From NCBI RefSeq assembly GCF_012275575.1, contig NZ_NPIH01000212.1, forward strand, positions 1 through 49,990: a DNA stretch of 49,990 bases. Direction: 5' to 3'. A model generated the notes under the pieces. That model had not been told where the DNA came from. It saw only the letters and a list, made by a program, of their open reading frames with translations, and ran no database searches. Positions 38,825 through 47,862 of this stretch are shown here, one piece after another (the stretch's first letter is position 1; every line of letters begins with the position of its first letter). Source of the DNA: Paraburkholderia sp. SG-MS1. GTDB taxonomy: Bacteria; Pseudomonadota; Gammaproteobacteria; Burkholderiales; Burkholderiaceae. Both the position numbers and the translations under genes were made by a program.

Positions 38825-40126
38825 ATGTCATCTATGCCAGCTGTTGTCGTACCCGCGGAGCATGCCGTGTACAGAAAGATTGCATGGCGGCTAATACCGT
38901 TCCTGTTGCTGTGCTACATGCTGGCAACGATAGACAGGTTCAACATCGGCTTTGCGAAGCTCCAGTTCTTGCACGACCTGAAGCTTGACGACGCTGTCTA
39001 TGGTATAGCTGCGGGTGTCTTTTCGATCGGCTATGTTGCTTTCGAGGTGCCAAGCAACCTTCTGCTCGAACGCGTGGGTGTACGGCGCACGCTGCTACGG
39101 ATCATGGTGCTCTGGGGCATGGTTACTTGTCTGCTCATGTTTGCACAGAGCGCACTGCACCTGTACGTCCTGCGTTTTCTGCTCGGCGTTGCAGAGGCCG
39201 GCTTTTTCCCGGGAATCCTGCTGTACTTGACCTACTGGTTTCCGGATCGTCTGCGGGGCCGGATGACCAGTCTGTTTGTCATGGCGGTTCCCGTCGGCGG
39301 CATCATCTCTGGGCCACTATCGGGATGGGTGATGGCACAGTTCCAAGGCGTCGGAGGTTTTCATGGCTGGCAATGGCTGTTTCTCACGGAAGGCGCGCCC
39401 GCAGTGGTATGCGGAGTCGTTGCGTACTTCTATCTCTCGGACAATGCGGCAAAGGCGCGGTGGTTGAGCGATGAAGAGAAGAACTGGGTCCTGACGGACC
39501 TGGCGACAGACCGTCAGTCGCGACCCGCAGCGGAGGGCACTTTTCGCGATGCGTTGCGTGATCCGAAAGTGTATTTGCTAGCTTTCATCTACTTTGCCTA
39601 TTTCTGCTCGCTGAACACAATCCTGTTGTGGGGCCCCACCGTGCTGAAGGCCATTGCCGGACAGACCGTGAGTTCGATCGGATGGACCAGCGGGGCAATT
39701 TCCCTTGTTTCGACGATCGGGATGGTGGTCGTTGGCTATAGTTCAGATAAGTACCTGGAACGCCGCTGGCATGTCGCGCTGTGCGGGTTCGCGGCCGCGG
39801 CATGTTTCTTTTTGCTGCCGCTGGCAGTCGGTAGTCTGGCACTGACTGTCACGTTATTGACGATCGCGTCTGTCGGCATTTTCAGCGTGCTTAGCCTGTT
39901 CTGGACCATTCCGAGTGCCTATCTGAGTCAATCCGCAGCAGCGGGCGGCCTCGCGCTGATCAGTTCGATCGGTTCATTTGGCGGTGCGGTCAGCCCCGCG
40001 ATGATCGGAGCGGTCAAGGTGCACACAGGTAGTTTGTACGTTGGCCTCGATGTTATAGCGATCCTGTTGGCAATTGGGATGGTGACGTTGCTGGTTTGTA
40101 TTCCCGCTGCCAAGGGAAGGCAGTAG
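38825..40126 (+). CDS. MFS transporter, anion:cation symporter (ACS) type
   Basis: This 433-aa protein has about 12 hydrophobic helices. It carries family marks of the ACS group (phthalate/glucarate/hydroxyphenylacetate-type permeases): LATIDRFNIGFAKLQF, GVAEAGFFPGILLYLTYWFP with RLRGRMTSLF, and GWQWLFLTEGAPAVVCG. GGAG at 38814-38817 lies 7 nt before the ATG. It follows the thiolase-fold gene by 72 bp and is probably the uptake gene of the operon. An organic acid substrate is likely. Confidence 0.92.
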   Translation: MSSMPAVVVPAEHAVYRKIAWRLIPFLLLCYMLATIDRFNIGFAKLQFLHDLKLDDAVYGIAAGVFSIGYVAFEVPSNLLLERVGVRRTLLRIMVLWGMVTCLLMFAQSALHLYVLRFLLGVAEAGFFPGILLYLTYWFPDRLRGRMTSLFVMAVPVGGIISGPLSGWVMAQFQGVGGFHGWQWLFLTEGAPAVVCGVVAYFYLSDNAAKARWLSDEEKNWVLTDLATDRQSRPAAEGTFRDALRDPKVYLLAFIYFAYFCSLNTILLWGPTVLKAIAGQTVSSIGWTSGAISLVSTIGMVVVGYSSDKYLERRWHVALCGFAAAACFFLLPLAVGSLALTVTLLTIASVGIFSVLSLFWTIPSAYLSQSAAAGGLALISSIGSFGGAVSPAMIGAVKVHTGSLYVGLDVIAILLAIGMVTLLVCIPAAKGRQ

Positions 40127-40667
40127 CTTTTCCTCGTAGCTTATGAAGATCGTAACCTCACTCAAGCGATGCAGAGCGTGAGACCTCGCTCGCTTTCAAG
40201 CAGTCCCAGCTCTGTCAGAGCTACAGAGTTGGTCAATCGCACGGGACGAACGAGCGCGTTCAACGGTATGAATTTTCAGCACGACGGGATAGTGGGCTCA
40301 CTCGCCGCGACGGATGATGTCTGCAAACTCTGCCGGAAACATTCCATGGGCGCCGATATGACCGAATTCGTCAAATGATTTTGAATCGCCGAAGGTGGTA
40401 GACGTGACCGGCCCGCCGGCTAGCGAACCCAAGGAATGAATGGCCGTTGTACTTTGAAAGCTGCCGGGGAGGTCACCCGGATCGACGGGCAGTTCAGGGT
40501 CGGCTGCCGCTGGTCGCCATCAGGCAGTAGCCGGCCGTGAACGGCCAGTGGCGCGATATGTCCGAGTGACCGCTATAGCTTGGCTACCTGAGCATCGCAG
40601 TTGCTGGCGTTCCGGGCAAAATAATAGTTTCTCGTGACATGCTCACGTTTCGTCCCTCCGCCGGGGG
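40127..40667. other. Intergenic region between convergent MFS and SDR genes
   Basis: This 541-bp stretch has no supported gene. It contains the small inverted repeat GGCCGT-GA-ACGGCC near 40532-40545 and a low-complexity stretch rich in CCGGC. A 69-codon frame at 40169-40378 has no recognisable similarity. It may be remnant DNA from a past insertion. Confidence 0.5.
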
Positions 40668-41465
40668 TTAGCTGTCGAGGATTCCGGCAGCCAGAAATCC
40701 ACCGTCAACGGGGACTGTGTGCCCCGTGATGTAGGCCGCGCCGGGCGAGCAGAGAAACACGACAGTGTCTGCAATTTCTGAGGGCTGTCCGTACCGTCGC
40801 ATTGGCACGGATCTACGGTAGGCATCGCGTGTCTCGGCCGAGTGGTGATCGCGCGTGAGCGGCGTTTCGATAGGACCTGGGGCGACACAATTCGCGGTAA
40901 TGCCGGATTCGGCCAGCTCGATCGCCATCTGCCGCGTCAGTCCAATCAATGCGGCCTTCGACGTTCCATACGCGGTCCGCCCAATGCCCGCGCGCACGCC
41001 GCTGATCGACGCAATGTTGATGATCCGTCCCCACCCGTTGCGTGCCATCAGCCGTGCCGCGCGCTGACCACACAGCATGGGCGCCGTGACATTGACCGCC
41101 TGAACCTTCAGCCAGAGTTCAAGCGGGCAATCGAGAAACGACGCGACGCCGGCTATGCCCGCGTTGTTGACCAGTATGTCGCAGCGGCCGTATTCGCCCT
41201 CCAGCTGTGCGAAGACACTGCCGATCGAATGCGCATCCGATACGTCGAGCCGGACCGGATCGGCCCGATTGCCATTCGCCGTAATTTCACGTGCAAGGTG
41301 CTGCGCCGCTTCGAGGTCGATATCGGTGACGATGACGGTGAACCCTTCGCTCGCAAGCCTTTGCGAAATGGCCGCGCCAATTCCGTTCGCACCGCCCGTG
41401 ACCATCGCTACACGGGTGGCATGACCGCCGCACGCACGGTCTGCGTTATCGGTGACGTAGTCCAT
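40668..41465 (-). CDS. Short-chain dehydrogenase/reductase
   Basis: This 265-aa classical SDR has the cofactor motif VTGGANGIGAAI, an acidic residue after the second strand (VTDIDLEAA) suggesting NAD(H), LVNNAG, catalytic Ser in NIASISG, and YGTSK (Tyr and Lys). The C terminus has AAYITGHTVPVDGGF. Its start overlaps the stop of the upstream MFS gene by one base (TAATG), so the two are co-translated. The substrate is unknown, probably a hydroxy or keto acid or alcohol moved by the coupled transporter. Confidence 0.93.
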   Translation of the reverse strand: MDYVTDNADRACGGHATRVAMVTGGANGIGAAISQRLASEGFTVIVTDIDLEAAQHLAREITANGNRADPVRLDVSDAHSIGSVFAQLEGEYGRCDILVNNAGIAGVASFLDCPLELWLKVQAVNVTAPMLCGQRAARLMARNGWGRIINIASISGVRAGIGRTAYGTSKAALIGLTRQMAIELAESGITANCVAPGPIETPLTRDHHSAETRDAYRRSVPMRRYGQPSEIADTVVFLCSPGAAYITGHTVPVDGGFLAAGILDS

Positions 41466-42781
41466 TACTTGCTCTCCCTTGGCAATATAGTCCGATTCAC
41501 CAGGCCAGCCGGGATGGTGAACACGAGCAGCACACCGACGATCGCGGCAGCCGCCAGCGCATACATTCCCGAAGCGGTGTTGCCGGTCGCGTCGGTAACG
41601 ACGCCGACGACGTAAGGCGCGACGAAGCCCGACAGATTGCCGATCGACGTAATTAGCGCGAAGCCGGTCGCGGCAGTCGCTCCCTTAAGGAAGGCAGTGG
41701 GCAGGTTCCAGAACAGGGGAATCGTCGCCAAAATGCCGGCCATCGCCGCGATGAGTGCCGCGAACGACCACATCGGCGTCGCCCGCAATATCACGCTCAG
41801 GATCAGACACACGGCGCCGAACGTACCGGCCAGCGCAAGGTGCTTGCGCCGCTCGCCAGTACGGTCCGAGTTCCAGGCGAGCACGAGCATCGTTAGGATG
41901 GCGGCGGCGTAAGGAAGCGCCGTCATCGCGCCGATCTCCCGGATGCCGACAAAGCCCAGCGACTTGACAAGCGTCGGCAGCCAGAAACTCACGCCATACA
42001 GTGCGGCGACAAACGCGAAATAGATAGCGCACAGCATCCACACACGGGCGTCCGACAAACCGCGCGCAAAGCTGCCTGCATGGTCTGCGCTCTGCCCGAC
42101 CTCCGCTTTCAGGGCCGTCTTTTCCGACTCGTCGAGCCAGGTGGCATCGTCGATGGTGTTGGGCACCAAAAGCCAGAAAGCGATGCCGCACAGCACGGCA
42201 GGCACGCCCTCAACCAGGAACATCCACTGCCAGCCACGCAAGCCCAATGAGTCGGGCGCGGACGTCATCAGCCACGCTGACAGCGGACTGCCAATCACGC
42301 CGGAGATCGGCAGCGCGGTCATGAATATCGCGATGATCCGGCCTCGCGTGCGGGCGGGGAACCATTGGCTGACATAGAGCATGATGCCGGGCGCAAAACC
42401 GGCTTCCGCGATGCCCAGCAAAAAGCGCACAAGGTAGAAAGACCTCGGCCCCGTCACGAACATCGTGCAGGCGGACAGCACGCCCCAGGTCACCAGGATC
42501 CGGGTAATCCACGCGCGCGCGCCGACCTTATGCAACAGCATATTGCTTGGCACTTCGAACAGACAGTAGCCGATGAAGAAGATGCCCGCCCCGAGCCCGT
42601 AAGCGGTATTGGACAGTCCGATATCCGGCGCCATCTGCAGCTTCGCGAACGCGACGTTGACCTTGTCGAGCTGGTTGATGACGAGGCTGACCAGAATGAT
42701 TGGAATCAGCCGCCAGAAAATCCTGGCATCGGTCGCCCGGTCAACAGGCGCGGGAAAGGTCGTTCCGAGGGCTCCGCTCAT
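41465..42781 (-). CDS. MFS transporter, ACS type, coupled to an SDR
   Basis: This 438-aa MFS protein has twelve predicted helices, with VINQLDKVNVAFAKLQM, GIAEAGFAPGIMLYVSQWFP and WQWMFLVEGVPAVLCGI marking the ACS family. GGGAG (42792-42788 on the minus strand) lies 6 nt before ATG 42781; a farther ATG at 42820 has no such site. It is transcribed divergently from the SDR gene at 42943, with the operator TATCAATTGATA between them, and is likely controlled by the MarR protein nearby. Confidence 0.92.
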   Translation of the reverse strand: MSGALGTTFPAPVDRATDARIFWRLIPIILVSLVINQLDKVNVAFAKLQMAPDIGLSNTAYGLGAGIFFIGYCLFEVPSNMLLHKVGARAWITRILVTWGVLSACTMFVTGPRSFYLVRFLLGIAEAGFAPGIMLYVSQWFPARTRGRIIAIFMTALPISGVIGSPLSAWLMTSAPDSLGLRGWQWMFLVEGVPAVLCGIAFWLLVPNTIDDATWLDESEKTALKAEVGQSADHAGSFARGLSDARVWMLCAIYFAFVAALYGVSFWLPTLVKSLGFVGIREIGAMTALPYAAAILTMLVLAWNSDRTGERRKHLALAGTFGAVCLILSVILRATPMWSFAALIAAMAGILATIPLFWNLPTAFLKGATAATGFALITSIGNLSGFVAPYVVGVVTDATGNTASGMYALAAAAIVGVLLVFTIPAGLVNRTILPRESK

Positions 42782-42801
42782 TTTTGTCTCCCTGAATCTC
42801 G

Positions 42802-42831
42802 TTGACATACGCCCATGCACCGGCGTAGATT
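42802..42831 (+). promoter_or_regulatory. Promoter of the plus-strand SDR gene
   Basis: TTGACA (42802-42807), 18 bp, TAGATT (42826-42831). The -35 is perfect and the -10 partial. The operator at 42834 begins just after the -10 box, a good position for repression. Confidence 0.45.
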
Positions 42832-42833
42832 AG

Positions 42834-42850
42834 TATCAATTGATAATATA
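42834..42850. promoter_or_regulatory. MarR-type operator, site 1
   Basis: TATCAATTGATA (42834-42845) is a perfect 12-bp palindrome that continues as ATATA. Fifteen bases, TATCAANNGATAATA, are shared with the site at 44355-44369 upstream of the bicupin gene. It lies between the divergent MFS-SDR pair and the second SDR. Confidence 0.7.
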
Positions 42851-42942
42851 TACCTGGTTGTGCCGGCATGGCGCGGTTGTGGTGTCGGGACAATCCCTAA
42901 TCGAGGCACGCGTTGCCAGAGACACATTTTTCCGGAGGAGAC

Positions 42943-43731
42943 ATGGACTTCAGCGGCAAGACCGTCGCAATAACAGGAGCGGCAAGTGGGATCGGACTGG
43001 CGACGGCGCAGGCTGCGGCCAGCCTAGGCGCGCAGGTGGTGGCGCTCGACCGTGACCGGGGTGCACTGGAGACGATGCGTGAGGACTACGCCGGCAACGA
43101 CTGGCCTTTGACGGTGGTGGAGGTCGATATCGGGAGCGAGGCGTCGATACGGGATGCGGTCGAGGCGATCGGCGCGTCGGTCGCCAGTGTCGATCTGCTC
43201 GTCAACAGCGCCGGAATCGTGTCCCGCGGCATGTTCGAGACAACGACCGCCGAGGAATGGCAGCGCGTGCTGTCCATCAATCTGTCTGGCAGTTTCTTCT
43301 GTCTGCAGCACATGGTGCCGCTGCTGAGGGCGGGAACTGGGCGCGCTGCAGTCAACGTGGCGTCGCTGGCGGCGAAGCGCGTGTCCTACACGGGCGGCGT
43401 CAGTTACACGGCGGCCAAGGCCGGCATACTGGGTCTTACGCGACACGCCGCGTTCGAACTGGCCAGCGACAAGATCCGCGTCAATGCGGTGTGTCCGGGT
43501 CCCGTGCTGACCGCCATGACGCAACGCGCGATCCCGCAAGAGGAGCGGCAAAAGGTGGCCGCGATGGTACCGCTGGGCGACTGGCTGAGCCCGGACGACG
43601 TTGCGCAGGCCATCCTGTTTCTCGGCAGTCCGGCGGCAAGGATGATCACCGGCACCTCGCTTGACATCGATGGCGGACTTTCGTTGATCACCGGCGCGTC
43701 ATTCGAGTCATACCAGCGCGCGCGGCAGTGA
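42943..43731 (+). CDS. Short-chain dehydrogenase/reductase
   Basis: This 262-aa classical SDR has ITGAASGIGLAT, VALDRDRGALE (acidic residue favouring NAD), LVNSAG (Asn-Ser variant of NNAG), NVASLAAKR with the catalytic Ser, and SYTAAKAG (Tyr and Lys). It ends MITGTSLDIDGGL before a short tail. GGAGGAG at 42934-42940 precedes ATG 42943. It is divergent from the MFS-SDR pair and shares their operator. Confidence 0.93.
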   Translation: MDFSGKTVAITGAASGIGLATAQAAASLGAQVVALDRDRGALETMREDYAGNDWPLTVVEVDIGSEASIRDAVEAIGASVASVDLLVNSAGIVSRGMFETTTAEEWQRVLSINLSGSFFCLQHMVPLLRAGTGRAAVNVASLAAKRVSYTGGVSYTAAKAGILGLTRHAAFELASDKIRVNAVCPGPVLTAMTQRAIPQEERQKVAAMVPLGDWLSPDDVAQAILFLGSPAARMITGTSLDIDGGLSLITGASFESYQRARQ

Positions 43732-43776
43732 GCGTCTTTGTCGGGCTGGCGACGCGTTCAGCGCCGAACGGCTTTC

Positions 43777-44262
43777 TCACGCGCGGTCACGCCGCTCACC
43801 GAACAGCGCTGCCGAAAGCCGGTCTACGTCGGCGGACGAGTAGGCGGTGCTGTTCATCAGTTGATCCAGCAAGCCATTGAGCGCGACGGTTTCGACCGCA
43901 TTCAGGTCGCGCAGCGCAAAGGCTTGCACTTCGAGCACGATCTTCATGCCGGCTTCGTAAGCGGTTCGACCGGGCTTCGTCAGCGAGTAGCGCGTCGCGC
44001 GGCCGTCGTTCGGGTCAGGCACGGCGACGACCAGGTTCAGTTCGCGCAGCCTGAGCAGGCTGCGCCCCGTCTGTACTGGCGTGAGCAGCATGTCGCGGCC
44101 GATTTCGGTGGGAATGCTGCCGGGTGCGTCTGCCAGCTTGACGAGCACCCGCCAGTCGAGAACGCGAATTTCCAGATGCCGCTCGAACAGTTCTTCGGCC
44201 ATGTCGAGGATCGATTCGGCGACCCTGCGGATGCGATACGCAGTGAGTTCTTTGAATTGCAT
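43777..44262 (-). CDS. MarR-family transcriptional regulator
   Basis: This 161-aa protein has the MarR architecture: helices for dimerisation at both ends and a central winged helix (DWRVLVKLADAPGSIPTEIG, TPVQTGRSLLRLRELNLVVA, wing PDPNDGRATRYSLT). It is convergent with the SDR at 42943 and divergent from the bicupin gene. A perfect TATAAT on the minus strand (44356-44351) overlaps the plus-strand -10 and the operator, so autoregulation is likely. Confidence 0.93.
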   Translation of the reverse strand: MQFKELTAYRIRRVAESILDMAEELFERHLEIRVLDWRVLVKLADAPGSIPTEIGRDMLLTPVQTGRSLLRLRELNLVVAVPDPNDGRATRYSLTKPGRTAYEAGMKIVLEVQAFALRDLNAVETVALNGLLDQLMNSTAYSSADVDRLSAALFGERRDRA

Positions 44263-44324
44263 GTCAGTGGTTGACGCTCTAGAGAAACGATTTTACGGCA
44301 GCGGGTTGGCTTGATTACGAGCCC

Positions 44325-44353
44325 TTGACGAAGCCGGGCACCGGGCCTATATT
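44325..44353 (+). promoter_or_regulatory. Promoter of the bicupin gene
   Basis: TTGACG (44325-44330), 17 bp, TATATT (44348-44353). This is a strong sigma70 match. The operator at 44355-44369 covers the expected start of transcription. Confidence 0.7.
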
Positions 44354-44369
44354 ATATCAAACGATAATA
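44351..44369. promoter_or_regulatory. MarR-type operator, site 2
   Basis: ATTATATCAAACGATAATA contains TATCAAACGATA (44355-44366), matching site 1 in ten of twelve positions, with the same ATA extension. It overlaps -10 boxes of both divergent genes (marR and the bicupin gene). Confidence 0.7.
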
Positions 44370-44441
44370 CATTGAAACCGAGTGTGGTGATAGGCGGCCG
44401 TTGGCACGGCGCTGCGACGCCGCGCTCCCCCGGAGGCGATG

Positions 44442-45317
44442 ATGAACGGTGGTCCAGTAGAACTTAGCGGTGTGTCGAGCGGTCTGCGTGAAGCCGGTGT
44501 ATACGTCTTCGACGTGTCGGAGACCGCATGGCAAGGCGTGGGTAAGAGTGGACTTGCGCAGAAGATCGTGCGGCGCGACGATCGTACAGGGCATTCGTTT
44601 GGCTTCATGTCGTTCGACACGATGGCGCGTACGGGGGTACATCAGCACCTCGGCACCGCCTTCAGCTACTTCCTGTCGGGCGGGCTGACCGACTTTCAGG
44701 GAACGACGGGTGCCGGCCAACTTGGCGTTAATTTCGCCGGTTCGACGCACGACGCGATTGCCTATCTGCCCACGCTGACCGTGGGTCGCATGGAAGGTCC
44801 GGTCGCGTATGGACCCGACGTAAAGCACTCCCTGCATGCCGGCAACCGGCACACCGACTTTGAAAACGAGTTTCCCGAGCATCTCCCCGATCTGAGCATC
44901 GAGCTTGACAGGGTGCAGATCAGCGCGACTCGCGTGGCTGGCCTGACTCGCCGGCTCGTCTACGATTACTCGCATACGCGAGTCGTGCGCCGCATGACGC
45001 AACTGATGTTGCTGCCGGGCACCGAGGTCCCGGCGCACCGACTCAGCTCGCTCGTAGATGCGTTCGTTCTCGCGGGCGATGTGTCATTCGTCGCGCGCGA
45101 TGTGGTATCCGACGCGAAGGCCGGCGATTTCGTGGTGATGGAACCTGGCACGCAGGTGACGTTTTCCTCGCGTTACGGCGCGAGCATGCTGGTGTGGGCG
45201 GACGGGCCGTCCACGTGGGAGGACGGGCCGGCAAGTCCGGAACTCTACGGATTCACTTCCGCGCACGGCGACCCGTTGCGGTTCGGCAACCGGGCCCCGC
45301 TTGACATGGGGCGATGA
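44442..45317 (+). CDS. Bicupin-domain protein of unknown function
   Basis: This 291-aa protein has two cupin-like halves. The first has a metal-type HxH in GVHQHLGTAFSYFLSGG (His67, His69) and His103 in STHDAIAYLP. The second (LMLLPGTEVPAHRLSSLV, FVVMEPGTQVTF) has only His199 and looks metal-free. It could be a cupin dioxygenase or isomerase for an aromatic or hydroxyketone intermediate, but I cannot name the reaction. GGAGG at 44432-44436 lies 5 nt before ATG 44442, better than for ATG 44439. It is controlled from the operator at 44351-44369. Confidence 0.8.
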   Translation: MNGGPVELSGVSSGLREAGVYVFDVSETAWQGVGKSGLAQKIVRRDDRTGHSFGFMSFDTMARTGVHQHLGTAFSYFLSGGLTDFQGTTGAGQLGVNFAGSTHDAIAYLPTLTVGRMEGPVAYGPDVKHSLHAGNRHTDFENEFPEHLPDLSIELDRVQISATRVAGLTRRLVYDYSHTRVVRRMTQLMLLPGTEVPAHRLSSLVDAFVLAGDVSFVARDVVSDAKAGDFVVMEPGTQVTFSSRYGASMLVWADGPSTWEDGPASPELYGFTSAHGDPLRFGNRAPLDMGR

Positions 45318-45596
45318 ACCGGCAATTCAGGCGTCGGGAAAGGAATGATTCAGCACGTTGATGAGGCATCTGAAAAGCTAACGATGCCGCGGGCGTCCGG
45401 TCGAAACTCGAGACCAGTCATTGCCCCGGCCGGTCCGAACGACAGTAGCGGGTTGTCTAAGGCAGTTCGACGTGGCGGTACTACAAGCGCTCGATGGCAT
45501 CGGCCGGATTTCCGAGTTCGGCCGATTTGAGTCATTCCTGTCACGTTGCCCTGTGTCCGCTGTACATGCGAATCCGGTCGGTGCTGACTCAACGGA

Positions 45597-46373
45597 TTAA
45601 TTATAAAACGCCGAAGGTGCAACGCCAAAGTGTCGTTTGAACATCGCCGCGAACGCGCTCTGACTCGTATATCCATGTTCAAGCGCGACATCGACGACTT
45701 TCGCTCCGAGAGCCAATTGCTCCAGTGCCAGGAACAATCGCGCGTGCTGGCGCCAGCGCCCGAACGTCATCCCTGTTTCGCGATGAAACATCCGGTGCAA
45801 GGTCTTTTCTGCGATACCGAGCGTCCAGGCCCACTCCGCGACGGCATGGCGCTGATCCGGCGAGGCCATGACCGTGTCACATACCGTGCGAAGTTTCGGA
45901 TCGGTCGGCCATGCGAGATAGAGCGGTAGCCGAGGAATTGCTGTCAACTCGGCGAGTAGCAGTTGCATCACCAGTTCATGGCGACTACCGCGAGCGTAAT
46001 CGACCGGCACATCCACTGCGGCGAGGATCAATTCGCGCAGAAGCGGATGAACCACCACCACGCAATTGCTGCTCGGCAAATGATCGACAGTACCGGGCTC
46101 GACGAATACCGTGCGCATCTTGACGTTACCGCTCATGCGAACAGTATGGTCCAGCCCTGGATCTAGCCACACGGCACGCGTCGGCGGCACGACCCAGCGC
46201 CCCGCCTGCGCCTCGATCAACATCACTCCTTCGACCGCATAAAGCAATTGCGCCCGACGATGCCTATGCGATGCCACAAAAGCACCGTGCGGATAGTCGG
46301 CGGCCAGCACCGCGACCGGCATCGGTGTACGCTCGAAAGGAACATGGATGTCATGAGGCGGACGCGGAATCAT
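45597..46373 (-). CDS. AraC-family regulator with cupin sensor domain (NimR-like)
   Basis: This 258-aa regulator has an N-terminal AraC-type cupin (SHRHRRAQLLYAVEGVMLIE) and a C-terminal double HTH (AVAEWAWTLGIAEKTLHRMF; VDVALEHGYTSQSAFAAMFK; final RHFGVAPSAFYN). It resembles the YeaM/NimR group, which regulate a neighbouring efflux gene. Here the divergent neighbour is an EamA permease. The 46374-46474 spacer has a direct repeat suited to AraC binding. The ribosome-binding site is weak. Confidence 0.92.
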   Translation of the reverse strand: MIPRPPHDIHVPFERTPMPVAVLAADYPHGAFVASHRHRRAQLLYAVEGVMLIEAQAGRWVVPPTRAVWLDPGLDHTVRMSGNVKMRTVFVEPGTVDHLPSSNCVVVVHPLLRELILAAVDVPVDYARGSRHELVMQLLLAELTAIPRLPLYLAWPTDPKLRTVCDTVMASPDQRHAVAEWAWTLGIAEKTLHRMFHRETGMTFGRWRQHARLFLALEQLALGAKVVDVALEHGYTSQSAFAAMFKRHFGVAPSAFYN

Positions 46374-46380
46374 AGGCTGA

Positions 46381-46411
46381 CATTTTTGCGATAAATTGAG
46401 TCATTTTAGCG
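46381..46411 (+). promoter_or_regulatory. Candidate AraC-type operator (direct repeat)
   Basis: CATTTTTGCG (46381-46390) and CATTTTAGCG (46402-46411) match at nine of ten positions and are spaced 21 bp start to start. That places both sites on the same face of DNA, the usual AraC-family arrangement, between the divergent araC-type and EamA genes. Confidence 0.55.
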
Positions 46412-46474
46412 TGAGACGGACTGTACGCCCACCGGCATGATCAGGCTTCGTTTATTTCCACGGAGCGCTTCCTC

Positions 46475-47401
46475 ATGCCTGATCTTCACTTCCTGTTTCC
46501 GCTTGCCGCGATATTGCTCTGGGCCGGCAATGTGATGGTATCGAAACTGTCTGCGAATACGATCGATCCGACGGCCATTACGTTCTGGCGGCTCGTACTT
46601 GCTGTTGCACTGATGACCCTGTTCGTCTTTAAACCAGCATGGCGAAATCGCGCCGCTATCTGGCCGCAACTACCGAAGCTCGCATTCCTCGGCTTTCTCG
46701 CGATGGCGTTGTTTCAGTGCCTGTCATATGAGGCAGCGAAGACCACTACCGCAACAAACATGGCGATCTTGACCTCGCTCGTTCCGTTGCTGACGATGCT
46801 TCTTTCTGTTGCGCTACTGCGGGCGGTGCCAACCGTCGGAATGCTGTGTGGCGGCGTTCTGTCATTCGGTGGCCTGGTCTATCTGATCAGTTCGGGAAAC
46901 CCGGTCGCACTTTTGGCCGGCGGTGTGCATGCCGGCGATCTGCTGTTGCTGCTGGCAACACTTGTCTATGCGCTGTATGGAATTCTGGTACGCCGTTGGC
47001 ACGTTGGATTGCCGTCGTGGCAGTCGACGTATCTTCAGGCCATCGCCGCACTGGTCTTCATGCTGTTTCTTGAACTGCGACTGCCGGTGCATGCGGCAAT
47101 TCCAAACCGGGCGAGTTTGCCGTTGATTGTCTACGCGGGAACACTCGCATCGGTTGTCTTGCCGTTTTTCTGGATGCAGGGGATCAAGCATCTCGGCCCT
47201 AATCAATGCAGCATGTTCATGAACCTGCTGCCGGTTGCAACGGCGGCGATTGCCGTCGGATGGTTTGGTGAGCACCTTCACGTATATCACCTGCTCGGAG
47301 GCGGGGCGTCCGTCCTTGGGGTGTTGTTGGCCCAGACTCTGCGTCGGCCATTGTTCACCGACACAGCGCACACAGCGATGCAAAAATCGGCAGGACGATG
47401 A
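46475..47401 (+). CDS. EamA/DMT-superfamily exporter
   Basis: This 308-aa permease has ten hydrophobic segments in two EamA repeats (first from LFPLAAILLWAGNVMVSKLS, with DPTAITFWRLVLA; second from GDLLLLLATLVYALYGILV, with LASVVLPFFWMQGIKHLGPN and MNLLPVATAAIAVGWFGE). The divergent AraC regulator suggests inducible export of a small molecule. The substrate is unknown. Confidence 0.92.
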   Translation: MPDLHFLFPLAAILLWAGNVMVSKLSANTIDPTAITFWRLVLAVALMTLFVFKPAWRNRAAIWPQLPKLAFLGFLAMALFQCLSYEAAKTTTATNMAILTSLVPLLTMLLSVALLRAVPTVGMLCGGVLSFGGLVYLISSGNPVALLAGGVHAGDLLLLLATLVYALYGILVRRWHVGLPSWQSTYLQAIAALVFMLFLELRLPVHAAIPNRASLPLIVYAGTLASVVLPFFWMQGIKHLGPNQCSMFMNLLPVATAAIAVGWFGEHLHVYHLLGGGASVLGVLLAQTLRRPLFTDTAHTAMQKSAGR

Positions 47402-47862
47402 GCGTTTCGGGGATGCGTCTGTTCCCCGGGCCGAAACAGCCATTCGGGCCTAGCGTGCTGGATAGCTCAACTGGGTCGCGTGCTGTCGGTGGCGACCCGG
47501 TGAGATTCGAGCAACCGATGCCATTTGCATGAGGCCGAGCGCGGCCAAAAAGAGCCGTTGACGAATCTGGATCGAGCGACGGGAATCAGCTTGATACCGG
47601 CCGTTCGACCACGGCCGGCGAGGGTTTCGGTAGGAGCCTCTTGTGCATGCACGTGGCGGTTGACGGGCACAAAACTGTAAACTGCCTGCACGGCCGCACT
47701 TCGCCAGGTACCTCATCGCGGCTTATCCGCTCATAGCCAGCTCGCTCAAAAAAGCGCTCCGCAGTCGTTGTCAGTAACCAGACGTCCTGTTCACCGAGTG
47801 AGCGAGCTTTTTCTTAAGCGCGCAATAGACAGCGTCCCGTGTGCGGTGCCATGCAACATCCG
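47402..47862. other. Intergenic region with insertion-sequence debris
   Basis: This 461-bp stretch has no intact gene. AGCTCGCTCA (47739-47748) and TGAGCGAGCT (47799-47808) form a 10-bp inverted repeat 50 bp apart, each next to a run of A or T. GGCCGT-TCGACC-ACGGCC-like symmetry occurs near 47600-47620. The rest cannot be assigned. It adjoins the IS66 remnant. Confidence 0.5.

Noticed and set aside
40169..40378. 69-codon frame in the 40127-40667 gap
   Set aside because: No ribosome-binding site, Ser/Arg-rich shadow-like composition and no similarity I can recognise.
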